A DNA stretch of 64,000 nt from an uncultured Clostridia bacterium (lineage in GTDB: Bacteria > Bacillota > Clostridia > Christensenellales > UBA1242): assembly GCA_944372335.1 (NCBI GenBank), contig CALVYQ010000006.1:1-64000 (forward strand). The letters run 5' to 3'. The notes beneath the pieces are model-generated. The model had not been told where the DNA came from. It saw only the letters and a list, made by a program, of their open reading frames with translations, and did no database searches. Every line of letters starts with the position of its first letter. The stretch's first letter is position 1. The position numbers were made by a program, and so were the translations under genes. Shown here piece by piece: positions 35,238-43,631 of the stretch.

Positions 35238-35348
35238 TTTTCACCATATCCCCTTTTAAACTTAAAATTTCATTCATCATAACATTTTCCCCTTTTAAGT
35301 AAAAAAGTTTTAATTTATAGAATTTAAGATATTTTTTATAAATCAATT

Positions 35349-36854
35349 TCATGATATTACATCAAACACAATCATCGGCTTTGAGATATGGCTATTTTGT
35401 TCGTCAGTTTTAAAAACAAACTGAAAATTCCTTCCATTGACAGATGCTAACGTGCGTTGTTCTTTTTCGCTTCCATCAAAAGAATATGTCTTGCTTTCAA
35501 TGTCAGATATAATTTCAACCGAACAAGGATACTTAGTGTTTAAGATGATTTCCTTTATCTTTTTGTTTTTGCCTTTATAGCCTAAGTCAGTAACAAATGA
35601 GCTCCAACTTTTAGCATTCGTTGCCGTAAAAATTTTGCCGTTATGCACAAGTTCGCCCAGCTTATTAATATTGCTACCATTAAAACAAGCAACAACTTTA
35701 CTAAAATATGGAGTGTCAATTGATATTATCTTCTTAATATCCACCCCTCGCAATACATCTACCTTTTTCGTTTCAATATCAACCTCGAATAGAACATTGT
35801 TTACAAAGGTCGAACTTTCGCAACCAACACTTTCATCATCTTCAAAATCACATTTTGTTGCAAGATAATATTTTCCATCTAAACAACAAGACGAACAATT
35901 TGTGTTATCTAAATTTTTAAAGAAGTGGTCATATTCCTCGCAAATCTTGCTGACAGATGTTCCATTGAAAGAAAACAACCCATCTCGTGTCGCAAAGAAT
36001 ATAACCTCTCCACAGACACACACCGATTTTTCATATATCTTTGAAGAGGAAAGATATAGATGCGTAAAAGAAAATTCGTCCTTTGAAGAATATGCTGAAA
36101 TTTTTGTTATGCCATTCTCTCTAAAAAGATAAATATAATCATTGAAAACAACAAGTTTTGTAAAAGCTCCCATAGAATCCAAAAATTCAATCACACTCCC
36201 AGCTTCACCAGTCCATTCTCTTATATCAAGATTAGACTGATAGATAAGCTCGTTTCTGTTTTTGTTTGTGATACCAAAAGCCTTACCATAATGTACCACA
36301 CAGGATAATAATGCAGGCACCTCAGCAAACTTTTCCGTTTGATAAGCACTTGCAAAAATCATGCCCGTCTTAGTAAAATATAAGAGACAATCATAATCAT
36401 CAATTCTATATGGACAAGTGGAAATTAAGTCAGTAAAATAATAAGACGATTTTGTCAAAGGTTCTCCATCAACTAAATCTATTAAAAGTAAAGTCCACAG
36501 CTGGTCAAGTTGATCCATGATAATCAAATGATAATAGTATCGGTCGTCATCTATATCCAAATATCTAAAAAAATCTATTGTTCTAATTTCTGTGATATTT
36601 TTCTGACTAAAGTTAAACGGGTGAACTGTCTCCAAATCGCTTTCGCTTGACGGCACTTCTAAGTCCTTAAAGCCTAGCCCTGTTTTTAAAGCCCCATCAA
36701 GTGGAGAAAAATTATAAAATGCCTTACATTCATTTGGCTTAGAAATTAAATCGTCTTCATTTGAAATAACTCCTTCACCAAAAACTGAAAAAGTGATGTT
36801 TTTTTCTTCTGTTTTTTTGTGTTTTTTGAGATTTTTATAAAAAATCAAAGCCAT
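35349..36854 (-). CDS. Phage structural protein, tail-hub/packaged-DNA-stabilisation type (P22 gp10-like position)
   Basis: A 501-residue protein with predicted beta-propeller-like repeats: ENGITKISAYS, CGEVIFFATRDGLFSFNGTS and FEVDIETKKVDVLRGVD. The order coat, two small genes, then a ~470-500 residue beta-rich protein matches gp5-gp4-gp10 of P22-like phages, where gp10 forms the tail hub that closes the portal. Sequence alone does not prove this family. It starts inside the end of the preceding gene (10-nt overlap). No signal peptide is seen. Confidence 0.55.
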   Translation of the reverse strand: MALIFYKNLKKHKKTEEKNITFSVFGEGVISNEDDLISKPNECKAFYNFSPLDGALKTGLGFKDLEVPSSESDLETVHPFNFSQKNITEIRTIDFFRYLDIDDDRYYYHLIIMDQLDQLWTLLLIDLVDGEPLTKSSYYFTDLISTCPYRIDDYDCLLYFTKTGMIFASAYQTEKFAEVPALLSCVVHYGKAFGITNKNRNELIYQSNLDIREWTGEAGSVIEFLDSMGAFTKLVVFNDYIYLFRENGITKISAYSSKDEFSFTHLYLSSSKIYEKSVCVCGEVIFFATRDGLFSFNGTSVSKICEEYDHFFKNLDNTNCSSCCLDGKYYLATKCDFEDDESVGCESSTFVNNVLFEVDIETKKVDVLRGVDIKKIISIDTPYFSKVVACFNGSNINKLGELVHNGKIFTATNAKSWSSFVTDLGYKGKNKKIKEIILNTKYPCSVEIISDIESKTYSFDGSEKEQRTLASVNGRNFQFVFKTDEQNSHISKPMIVFDVIS

Positions 36855-37402
36855 CGCCTCTTTGGCAAGCGAACTTCACTACGTTTTCTGGAAAGAGTAA
36901 ATAAACTTTCTTTAAAACGCTCTTCCCAAATTTCAGCATCTTCGCTTAGCCCGTCACACAAAAGATATTCGCTCGCCATTCCATAGGCATATATTCTTCC
37001 TGATAGGCCATTGCAAAGTTCTATATTATCATTTAAATCAAGTTCTTCTGGAAGATAGGAATAAGTGATTTTCTTTGCGTGCCCCAATATCTCTATATAA
37101 TTAGGATATGCTTTATAGCGAACACTCATATTAAAATTCCCTTTGACTTCATAAACTTTAATAATAGTTTTTTCAAGCTCGGAAAAATTTAATATGGAAT
37201 TATTAACATCAATTTTTTCAGTATATAAAAAAGGGAGATAGTCAGATGCTATCTCTTGATTGACAAGATTGTAACATCTGACCAAAGTATCAACCCGCTC
37301 CTGCTCCCTTTCTGTCAAAGAAGTGTTTGACTCTAATTTTGAAGCGAGTTCTTTTTCACCAATAAATAGAGAAGTATAAATAACTAAATCTTTAACTTTC
37401 AT
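36845..37402 (-). CDS. Head-completion / head-tail adaptor protein (P22 gp4-like position)
   Basis: A ~185-residue protein starting MKVKDLVIYTSLFIGEKELA. It has a helical N-terminus, a central beta part (YKAYPNYIEILGHAKKITY) and a helical C-terminal third (GRIYAYGMASEYLLCDGLSE) ending in a basic tail. Phage adaptors that dock on the portal have this pattern, and the position after the coat gene agrees. The start at 37402 follows GGAGG; an in-frame ATG at 37423 lies inside the previous gene without a ribosome site. Identity is inferred mainly from context. Confidence 0.55.
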   Translation of the reverse strand: MKVKDLVIYTSLFIGEKELASKLESNTSLTEREQERVDTLVRCYNLVNQEIASDYLPFLYTEKIDVNNSILNFSELEKTIIKVYEVKGNFNMSVRYKAYPNYIEILGHAKKITYSYLPEELDLNDNIELCNGLSGRIYAYGMASEYLLCDGLSEDAEIWEERFKESLFTLSRKRSEVRLPKRRWL

Positions 37403-37712
37403 ATAACCTTGCCTCCGCTTCATTCAAAATTTGGTGACATTTAGCTTTTAAATTTTTTGCATTTTCTTCCTCCATCTCTTTGAATAGTTCATCACGCTTT
37501 TCAGATAAGGTTTTCTTAGTTAAAAGAATTGCTCTCTCGTCAAGTGTGTCATAAGGAATAGTTAAGCAAAAAGTATCTCGCTCTTGTGCACGATTATGTA
37601 GTTCAAAGGTCTTTCTTTTATTGTTATAGACAACAAAATAATCTTTGTCTATCTCTTTAAGTCTTTTCACTATATCTAAACAGTCACTATAAATTTCAAA
37701 TGAATTTTTCAT
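37392..37712 (-). CDS. Small phage-module protein, 106 residues
   Basis: No named family is certain. It begins SFEIYSDCLDIVKRLKEIDK followed by DYFVVYNNKRKTFELHN, a small beta unit, then a lysine- and glutamate-rich helix. Similar small proteins lie between coat and adaptor genes in many Firmicute phages. It overlaps the adaptor gene by 11 nt and follows the coat gene by 12 nt, so it is part of the same operon. Confidence 0.6.
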   Translation of the reverse strand: MKNSFEIYSDCLDIVKRLKEIDKDYFVVYNNKRKTFELHNRAQERDTFCLTIPYDTLDERAILLTKKTLSEKRDELFKEMEEENAKNLKAKCHQILNEAEARLYES

Positions 37713-37724
37713 ATTTTAATCCTT

Positions 37725-38951
37725 TTATGATTGAACGCCAGAAGAAGTAGAACTGTCCTCTTCCGGTGGCGTAAGAGTTGTTGCTATGCTGCTAATCTTT
37801 CCTTGTCCATTTGGCTTTTCACAAAGAAGCTCAGCATATTTGACAAGAGTAGCTGAATAAGTTGGATAATTTGGATTTTGCTTTAAAATTCTTCCACTTT
37901 CATCTTCAAGCCACTTCCAATCGCACATCTCATACATAGTAAAGTCATCTGTGTTAAGAAGATACATTGTGTTTGCTGGCACAAATTTTTCTCCAAGCAC
38001 AGGAATACCGTTGTAGGTCATTGTCTTATAACCACCAGCAAGTTCGGTGATGTCGATGTTTCTTCTGTAAGCTGCAAGATATTCTTGATACAATCTTTTA
38101 ACACTCTTTGTTGTTGAAATAAGATTGATTTTTGAATTTGCTACTTCTTCAAGCTCATCAATCGCAGTTTGGATTAAGTTGTCAGATATATATGAAGTTG
38201 TGGTTGAAGTGTATGGATTAAGCCACTTATAGTCTGCCTTTGCAAGACCATAGAGCGTGCTGTTTGAGAATATTCCTTCAATTCCTGTGATTTCTTTGTT
38301 TTTGGAATTTTGTACATAGAGTTTAGAACCTGCACCAACAGAATTTGCTTGATAATTTTTGATATCTGTATAAATTCTGTTGTTTTTTCTATCTACATAT
38401 TGAATAACAAAATTAGGATCCGTATCACTTATTGAGCCATCTGAAAGCGAAGAAATTTTTACAACCATTCCTTCCACAACATTATTAACTGTGCTCAATT
38501 CGAGATATCCATTTGTCTCATTATAAGAATAAACTGCGGCAAGCTCGCCATTTCCTTTACCATATAACATTCTTCCAAGATTGAAATTGCTTGCTTCAAT
38601 CAATCTCTCCATTTCGTCGTTTAAAAGATTGACAAAACTTGTTATATTGTTTGATGTTGCTCTTAAAGCTTTGTCTGTAATTTCTAATTTTCCATATAAA
38701 TTTTTAAGTTCAGCCACGAATTGAACATACTGTGTGGAATGTGCGTCAGGAAGTTTACCGTCCTCATCACCCGCACTAATTCCTCCATTTATCCCAACCG
38801 GAGCTGCCTTTCTAATTTCTTTTCCATAGATGTTGTTTGTTGAACGCTTAATCATGGCAAGAAGTGGATTTGCTGCAATATTAAGCTGATTTGCCACAAC
38901 GCCTAAATAGACATTTTTGAGTGCGTTCTCAGCACTTTGTAGTGTTACCAT
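37725..38951 (-). CDS. Phage major capsid (coat) protein, HK97 fold
   Basis: A 408-residue coat protein. The N-terminal part (NALKNVYLGVVANQLNIAAN, PLLAMIKRSTNNIYGKEIRK), the loop GINGGISAGDEDGKLPDA and LKNLYGKLEITDKALRA followed by NDEMERLIEASNFNLGRMLY are typical of P22/SU10-type coat proteins. The C-terminus carries a Ser/Thr-rich tail. It is preceded by the scaffold and follows the portal-scaffold-coat order. RBS AAGGAG. It appears intact. Confidence 0.85.
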   Translation of the reverse strand: MVTLQSAENALKNVYLGVVANQLNIAANPLLAMIKRSTNNIYGKEIRKAAPVGINGGISAGDEDGKLPDAHSTQYVQFVAELKNLYGKLEITDKALRATSNNITSFVNLLNDEMERLIEASNFNLGRMLYGKGNGELAAVYSYNETNGYLELSTVNNVVEGMVVKISSLSDGSISDTDPNFVIQYVDRKNNRIYTDIKNYQANSVGAGSKLYVQNSKNKEITGIEGIFSNSTLYGLAKADYKWLNPYTSTTTSYISDNLIQTAIDELEEVANSKINLISTTKSVKRLYQEYLAAYRRNIDITELAGGYKTMTYNGIPVLGEKFVPANTMYLLNTDDFTMYEMCDWKWLEDESGRILKQNPNYPTYSATLVKYAELLCEKPNGQGKISSIATTLTPPEEDSSTSSGVQS

Positions 38952-38965
38952 TTTTTTCTCCTTTT

Positions 38966-39628
38966 TTAGGAAAGTAAGTCTATTAAATATTTCTTAGCAT
39001 CATCTAAATTAGCGGGATTTTGAGTGGCAACAGTTGCCACTCTATTCCCGTTTGAAGATATGATGATTGGTGACTTATTTTCCGATAATTGATTTATATA
39101 ACTTTCAATAACTGCATTTTTGAGATTTTCGTTCCCTAAAATGTAGTTTTTGACGGCCTCATCGCTTGTTTTTTGATTTTTAATTTTATCAAATACCATT
39201 TCTGCCCAAACATAGCCAAAGGGGTCGTCCATTTTTTTCAGGCTATCATCGCTTTTGACTTTTTCAACAAGCTCGTCCTTGTAATTAGTTGCTTCTCCAT
39301 TAGATGAAAGGAATAAAGCAAGTTTTTCTTCCACTTTTTTATTAAGTTCCTCCTCTTCCTTTATCTTGTCTTTCTCTAACTCGGATAGCCTTTGGCACTT
39401 TTTTGTAAATTCTTTTTCCAAGTTGTTATATGCTTCAAGTAGTGCATTTGCATCTTTAAATTTTCCTACTGTTTCGCCGTTTTCCGCTTCACTATGTTGC
39501 ATATCCTCTTGAACTTGGGAGCCTTCCAATTCTTTCAGATTATCTAGAGTTTCGACTGTACCTTCCGTAGCCTCTAAACTGTCCAAAGTTAAATCTTCCG
39601 GTTGTTCCCAATATTTTTCTTCGTCCAT
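38966..39628 (-). CDS. Phage capsid scaffolding protein
   Basis: A 220-residue acidic protein. The N-terminus is disordered and Glu-rich; residues ~60-110 form a coiled coil (LLEAYNNLEKEFTKKCQRLS, then KDKIKEEEELNKKVEEKLAL); the C-terminus (SPIIISSNGNRVATVATQNP, DDAKKYLIDLL) is a likely coat-binding tail. This fits capsid scaffolds, which guide coat assembly and are then removed. It lies 1 nt after the portal gene and 14 nt before the coat gene. Confidence 0.8.
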   Translation of the reverse strand: MDEEKYWEQPEDLTLDSLEATEGTVETLDNLKELEGSQVQEDMQHSEAENGETVGKFKDANALLEAYNNLEKEFTKKCQRLSELEKDKIKEEEELNKKVEEKLALFLSSNGEATNYKDELVEKVKSDDSLKKMDDPFGYVWAEMVFDKIKNQKTSDEAVKNYILGNENLKNAVIESYINQLSENKSPIIISSNGNRVATVATQNPANLDDAKKYLIDLLS

Positions 39629-39629
39629 A

Positions 39630-41465
39630 TTACTCTCCTTCTTTTAAAAATTTTTTATGTTCATCAATATGATTAAGAAAATTTTTTTCTATCCCATCTG
39701 TGGCATTCTTTTCATATTCACCTGAAAGCATATATGCAATATGTTCATTGATATGAAGCTTATGGTCGTCGATTGATTTCACCTTAACCATTTCTCCATT
39801 AAGCATACTTATGTTTTCATTGTCAGCCCGTCTGATATGCAAACTGTTTAAATCTTGAGAGTTATCCCAATTTCCAAAGCCAATCATCTCTAAGATTTTG
39901 TTTTTCATGCTTTGACTAAACTTGCCATCTTCGTCATATAAAAGTCCTTTGTCAAGTAAGGTATAAATTGTGTTTCTTCTTTGAGTTAAAGTATCCGCAC
40001 CCTCTGATTCTGTTTCAAACTGAACATCATCACTTGAAATATCACTGCTTTTAAAATAGAAGATTTCAGGCATACCATTATCTCCAACAATCTTAGCTAG
40101 CCTTGGAATGTTGGCAAATTGTTTGTAAAGTCGAAGTAGATGTTTGCCTATTTTTTTGATTGCATTTTTTATACTGTCAGTGGTAAAAGAGAGCCTTGTT
40201 TGATTTTCATCTAAAAGTAACTCAAGTGCCACACCGCTCATTGAAGCCGATATTGTTGTCATATCACCCATCTCAGAAGTTCCACTTAAAGTGGTGAACT
40301 CTTCAAGCAATTTTTCTTCCTCTTTTTCAAAATCACTCGGCAAACTTTCATTGTCTAAATATGTAGGAGCGTTTGCACCCTGCCTATACACCAATATTTT
40401 GCCCGGAGCTAAGCCCTCCTCTTCAAGATTCTCTATATCAACACTGCCATCTTCCACTGCTAAAACACCAAGTGTCAACCTATTCAAAAATTCATGCTTA
40501 CGATTTTTCACAGCATTATATGCTCGTTGAATTGGTATCAATCTTTCAATCAAGCTCTTACCCCAAAACGAACCAACCTCATCACAACATACTTGCTTGA
40601 TGAAAGGAAAATCACGCTTACCATCAACGCCATTGATATATGGAAGCTCGCCATCAAATACAAGCTCGTCACCGGCTATAATTATTAACCTACCATTTGG
40701 AAAATCCTCATTTGGACGAATGTATTTTTCAATAACGAGTCCAGCGTCCTTTTTGGTGCTTTCATTAATTTTTGTTCCTATGCCGTTATAGCCAAGTCCA
40801 CCGGTAGAAAAAGAACTGTCAAGCGAAAAGACATTTATTTCTCTCCCTTTGATTTGCGCTCCATACATCTGTCTTATCTCATCGACTGAATACACTTTGG
40901 CATGAATGATACTTTGGCAATCTTCCAAATTTTCACAAGTGGTGGAATCTGGATAAATTTCAAAAGGAGAACATACCGCAACATCAACATCTCCGGCTTT
41001 TATCTTTCTGCCACTTTCTTCGATGGCAACAACCTGTCCTAAATTGCTGTTCCAAAAGACTTTATAAAAGCTTGTACCACAAATTTCGCTCCACTTTGTT
41101 GCCTGATTAATTTTTTGAGATAGATTATATTTTGCCGAAGCTGAATCTAAAATCTTTTTCGATAGCTTTGCAGTATATGTATCCTTTTCGTCACTAGAAG
41201 CTGGAACAACGTATAACTTTGGACGAATGGCAGAGAGTTTAGCAAGTCTTATATCTATCTTAGGTGCAATGTGATTAAAAACTTCTCTCTCCTGCCAAAA
41301 ATATTGCCTATCTGAATCTTCAACAATTCCTCCAAAGCCGATTGTGCAAAATTGATTACCCATATAGAAATTCATATTGAGTTTCCACTGAGTTTCATAA
41401 CTTTTTCGCTCCAAAATTCTGTTTTGAAAATCTTGAAGCACCTCTTTAACTAAATCATTTTTCAT
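39630..41465 (-). CDS. Phage portal protein
   Basis: A ~611-residue portal, the ring at one capsid vertex through which DNA passes. Family-like features are the N-terminal KSYETQWKLNMNFYMGNQF, the WSEICGTSFYKVFWN block, CSPFEIYPDSTTCENLEDCQ, and the C-terminal TLSGTSEMGDMTTISASMSG before a long helix. The length suits P22-like phages. The start at 41465 follows AAAAGGAGAAAA; the longer frame from 41546 runs through the upstream gene without a ribosome site. It overlaps the Cys-rich gene by 11 nt. Confidence 0.85.
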   Translation of the reverse strand: MKNDLVKEVLQDFQNRILERKSYETQWKLNMNFYMGNQFCTIGFGGIVEDSDRQYFWQEREVFNHIAPKIDIRLAKLSAIRPKLYVVPASSDEKDTYTAKLSKKILDSASAKYNLSQKINQATKWSEICGTSFYKVFWNSNLGQVVAIEESGRKIKAGDVDVAVCSPFEIYPDSTTCENLEDCQSIIHAKVYSVDEIRQMYGAQIKGREINVFSLDSSFSTGGLGYNGIGTKINESTKKDAGLVIEKYIRPNEDFPNGRLIIIAGDELVFDGELPYINGVDGKRDFPFIKQVCCDEVGSFWGKSLIERLIPIQRAYNAVKNRKHEFLNRLTLGVLAVEDGSVDIENLEEEGLAPGKILVYRQGANAPTYLDNESLPSDFEKEEEKLLEEFTTLSGTSEMGDMTTISASMSGVALELLLDENQTRLSFTTDSIKNAIKKIGKHLLRLYKQFANIPRLAKIVGDNGMPEIFYFKSSDISSDDVQFETESEGADTLTQRRNTIYTLLDKGLLYDEDGKFSQSMKNKILEMIGFGNWDNSQDLNSLHIRRADNENISMLNGEMVKVKSIDDHKLHINEHIAYMLSGEYEKNATDGIEKNFLNHIDEHKKFLKEGE

Positions 41466-41682
41466 TTTTTCTCCTTTTAACCACCCTGTCTGGCTTAAAG
41501 TGCGACTCGATAGCTTTTGGCACAAAAAGTTTAGCAAGTTCAGCATAGAGTTTTTTCAAGCAAGCTTCACAAAAGGCAAATTCGTTTTTGATAAATCCCC
41601 GTGTAGAAATATAGTAATCAGCCAAATTTTTGCAACCATCTGCGTCACACTTAATCGCATGACGACATTTTTCAACTTTCAC
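41455..41682 (-). CDS. Small Cys-rich (zinc-finger-like) protein of the phage module
   Basis: A 75-residue basic protein with the cysteines CRHAIKCDADGCKN and later FCEACLKKL, suggesting one zinc-binding site. It starts with GTG after AAGGAGGAAG and overlaps both neighbours. No family is recognised. It could bind DNA or the terminase-like fragment. Confidence 0.6.
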   Translation of the reverse strand: MKVEKCRHAIKCDADGCKNLADYYISTRGFIKNEFAFCEACLKKLYAELAKLFVPKAIESHFKPDRVVKRRKNEK

Positions 41683-41950
41683 TTTTTTCTTCCTCCTTTA
41701 ATTGTTTTAAAAGTCGCTTTTTTTCTTTTTTTAATTCCGAAAGTGTCATCTGTGAAAGTTTATCGTCAGTTAAATCCTCTTTTTCTAGCAAAAGCTTCAT
41801 AGCACTTATATCGGGTGGATTATATTTTTTTGTGACTTTACGCTTGTTTAGCACGGAATTTCCACTTTCATCAAGTGAGTATTCTTCCACGATTTCATCA
41901 CTAGAAAATCCAAGAGCTTTTTTTAAAAGAGCCTTCTTTAATTCCTCCAC
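41672..41950 (-). CDS. Terminase-small-subunit-like fragment
   Basis: A ~92-residue protein. KKALLKKALGFSSDEIVEEY, a linker, and VTKKYNPPDISAMKLLLE resemble the C-terminal half of phage small terminases (where it reads like KALGYxxxExxxE... and PPDTTAQIFWLKNR). The N-terminal helix-turn-helix that recognises pac/cos is missing. The GTG start at 41950 follows AGGAGG; the upstream ATG at 41977 lies at the expected transcription start. No large subunit is nearby. First gene of the module. Confidence 0.55.
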   Translation of the reverse strand: MEELKKALLKKALGFSSDEIVEEYSLDESGNSVLNKRKVTKKYNPPDISAMKLLLEKEDLTDDKLSQMTLSELKKEKKRLLKQLKEEEKSES

Positions 41951-41979
41951 ATAACCTCCTTTTAGCAACTTTCGCATAC

Positions 41980-42008
41980 ATTTTAAATTTGAAAAAATGC
42001 CATTTCAA
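41980..42008 (-). promoter_or_regulatory. Promoter of the phage head module
   Basis: TTGAAA (42003-42008) and TAAAAT (41980-41985) are 17 nt apart on the minus strand. It is divergent from, and separate from, the ABC transporter promoter. Confidence 0.7.
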
Positions 42009-42025
42009 GTTTTTATGTCGCATTA

Positions 42026-42054
42026 TTCACAAAAAAACGGATAAAAAATACAAT
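42026..42054 (+). promoter_or_regulatory. Promoter of the ABC transporter operon
   Basis: TTCACA (42026-42031) and TACAAT (42049-42054) have a 17-nt spacer, 20 nt before the ATPase start with RBS AGAGGCAAAAG. Confidence 0.6.
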
Positions 42055-42073
42055 GTATTTGTAGAGGCAAAAG

Positions 42074-42847
42074 ATGAACGAAATTTTGAAATTCGACAAT
42101 GTAAAATATTTTTACCAAACAAAAGATGATGAGATATGTGCCCTTGACAACATTAGCTTCAATGTTAATGAAGAGGAGTTTGTTTCCATTGTTGGTCCTA
42201 GCGGTTGTGGCAAAACCACAATACTTTCCCTAATCGCAGGACTTTTAAAGCCAAGCTCAGGCGAAGTTATCTTAGATGGGTCAAACAAAATTGATACGAA
42301 AAAAATCGGATATATGTTTCAACGTGATATGCTGTTTGAATGGCGATCGGTATGGAAAAATATCACTCTAGGATTAGAACTACAGAAAGGCAATCGTGAC
42401 GAAAAATTAGCATTTGCCGAAGAATTGTTAAAAAAATATAGTCTCTACAATTTTAAAAACAAAAAGCCACGCTCTCTTAGTGGAGGTATGAGACAGCGTG
42501 TGGCTCTAATTCGCACGCTTGTTTTAGAACCAAAACTATTACTTTTAGATGAACCTTTCTCTGCTCTCGACTTTCAAACCCGTTTAAATCTATGTGACGA
42601 TGTCTATGAGATAATAAAAAGCGAAAAGAAAACAGCAATACTTGTCACCCATGATATATCTGAAGCTATCTCTATGAGTGACAAGATTATAGTGCTTTCC
42701 TCAAGACCAGCACACGTCAAAGACGAAATAAAGCTAGACTTAAAAGGAACAACCCCACTCAAAAAAAGAGAAGATTCATCTTTTAGTGGCTATTTTGAAA
42801 AGATATGGAGAGAACTTACCAATGAAGAAAAAAGCGAAAACGGTTAA
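42074..42847 (+). CDS. ABC transporter ATPase, SsuB/TauB/NrtD family
   Basis: A 257-residue nucleotide-binding protein. Walker A GPSGCGKTTILSLIAG, Q-loop FQRDMLFEWRSVWKNITLG, signature LSGGMRQRVAL, Walker B LLLLDEPFSALD and H-loop LVTHDISEAISMSDKI are complete. This family energises uptake of nitrate, sulfonates, taurine or pyrimidine thiamine precursors. The permease gene overlaps its end; no substrate-binding protein gene is adjacent, so the substrate is open. It could use an orphan binding protein encoded elsewhere. Confidence 0.93.
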   Translation: MNEILKFDNVKYFYQTKDDEICALDNISFNVNEEEFVSIVGPSGCGKTTILSLIAGLLKPSSGEVILDGSNKIDTKKIGYMFQRDMLFEWRSVWKNITLGLELQKGNRDEKLAFAEELLKKYSLYNFKNKKPRSLSGGMRQRVALIRTLVLEPKLLLLDEPFSALDFQTRLNLCDDVYEIIKSEKKTAILVTHDISEAISMSDKIIVLSSRPAHVKDEIKLDLKGTTPLKKREDSSFSGYFEKIWRELTNEEKSENG

Positions 42848-43631
42848 TTTTTCACTTTCACACAAAAAATATGTGAAAAAATTAAGACAAGATAAGTTTA
42901 TTGTCATCTTTTTTCGCATTTTTGTTTTAGTTGCCTTTTTGGGACTATGGGAACTTTTAACTTACACAAAGGTGTTGGATCCTTTTTTTGTTTCCAGCCC
43001 TTCAAGGATAATTGCACAACTTGGTGATATGATAGCCTCTGGCACTCTCTTTCATCACACTTGGGTAACGCTTTATGAAACCTTAATCGGATTTTTGATT
43101 GCCACAGTGCTTGGGTATCTAATTGCTGTGCTTCTATGGTGGAATGAAAAAGTACGTAGAATTTTTGAACCATATATTGTTGTTTTAAATTCGTTGCCAA
43201 AGATAGCACTAGGGCCTGTCATCATACTCTGGGTAGGCTCTGGAACAAATGCCATAGTTTTAATGTGCGTATTAATCTGCATTGTTATCACCACAATGAC
43301 TATGCTATCCGCCTTTATCAATTGTGACGAAGGAAAAATTCTTTTACTTAAAAGCATGAACGCCAACAAATTCCAAATACTTTGGAAACTCGTTTTACCT
43401 TCATCTATGAAAGATTTTATTTCAGTTTTAAAGATAAATGTTGGAATGAGCTTTGTTGGAAGCATAATGGGAGAATACTTAACAAGCAAGGCAGGACTTG
43501 GATATCTCATAGTGTATGGTGGTCAAATATTCAAAATTGACCTAGTAATGAGTGCGACTTTTGTTCTTTGTATTTTGGCGTTTGCCATGTATTCGCTTGT
43601 CAGTTTGCTTGAAAGAGTATATAAAAAATAG
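42822..43631 (+). CDS. ABC transporter permease, SsuC/TauC family
   Basis: A ~269-residue permease with about six transmembrane helices and the BPD_transp_1 motif region (SMNANKFQILWKLVLPSSMK, i.e. EAA-like loop). The start at 42822 follows GGAGAGAACTTACC and overlaps the ATPase gene by 26 nt; the frame extends upstream to 42786 without a ribosome site. Its last 90 bp overlap the 3' end of the convergent YkvI-like gene. The charged cytoplasmic N-terminus is Lys-rich. With the ATPase it forms a SsuBC-like importer. Confidence 0.9.
   Translation: MKKKAKTVNFSLSHKKYVKKLRQDKFIVIFFRIFVLVAFLGLWELLTYTKVLDPFFVSSPSRIIAQLGDMIASGTLFHHTWVTLYETLIGFLIATVLGYLIAVLLWWNEKVRRIFEPYIVVLNSLPKIALGPVIILWVGSGTNAIVLMCVLICIVITTMTMLSAFINCDEGKILLLKSMNANKFQILWKLVLPSSMKDFISVLKINVGMSFVGSIMGEYLTSKAGLGYLIVYGGQIFKIDLVMSATFVLCILAFAMYSLVSLLERVYKK

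Noticed and set aside
43073..43510. Minus-strand open frame of 145 codons
   Set aside because: Antisense to the ABC permease; no family or ribosome site.
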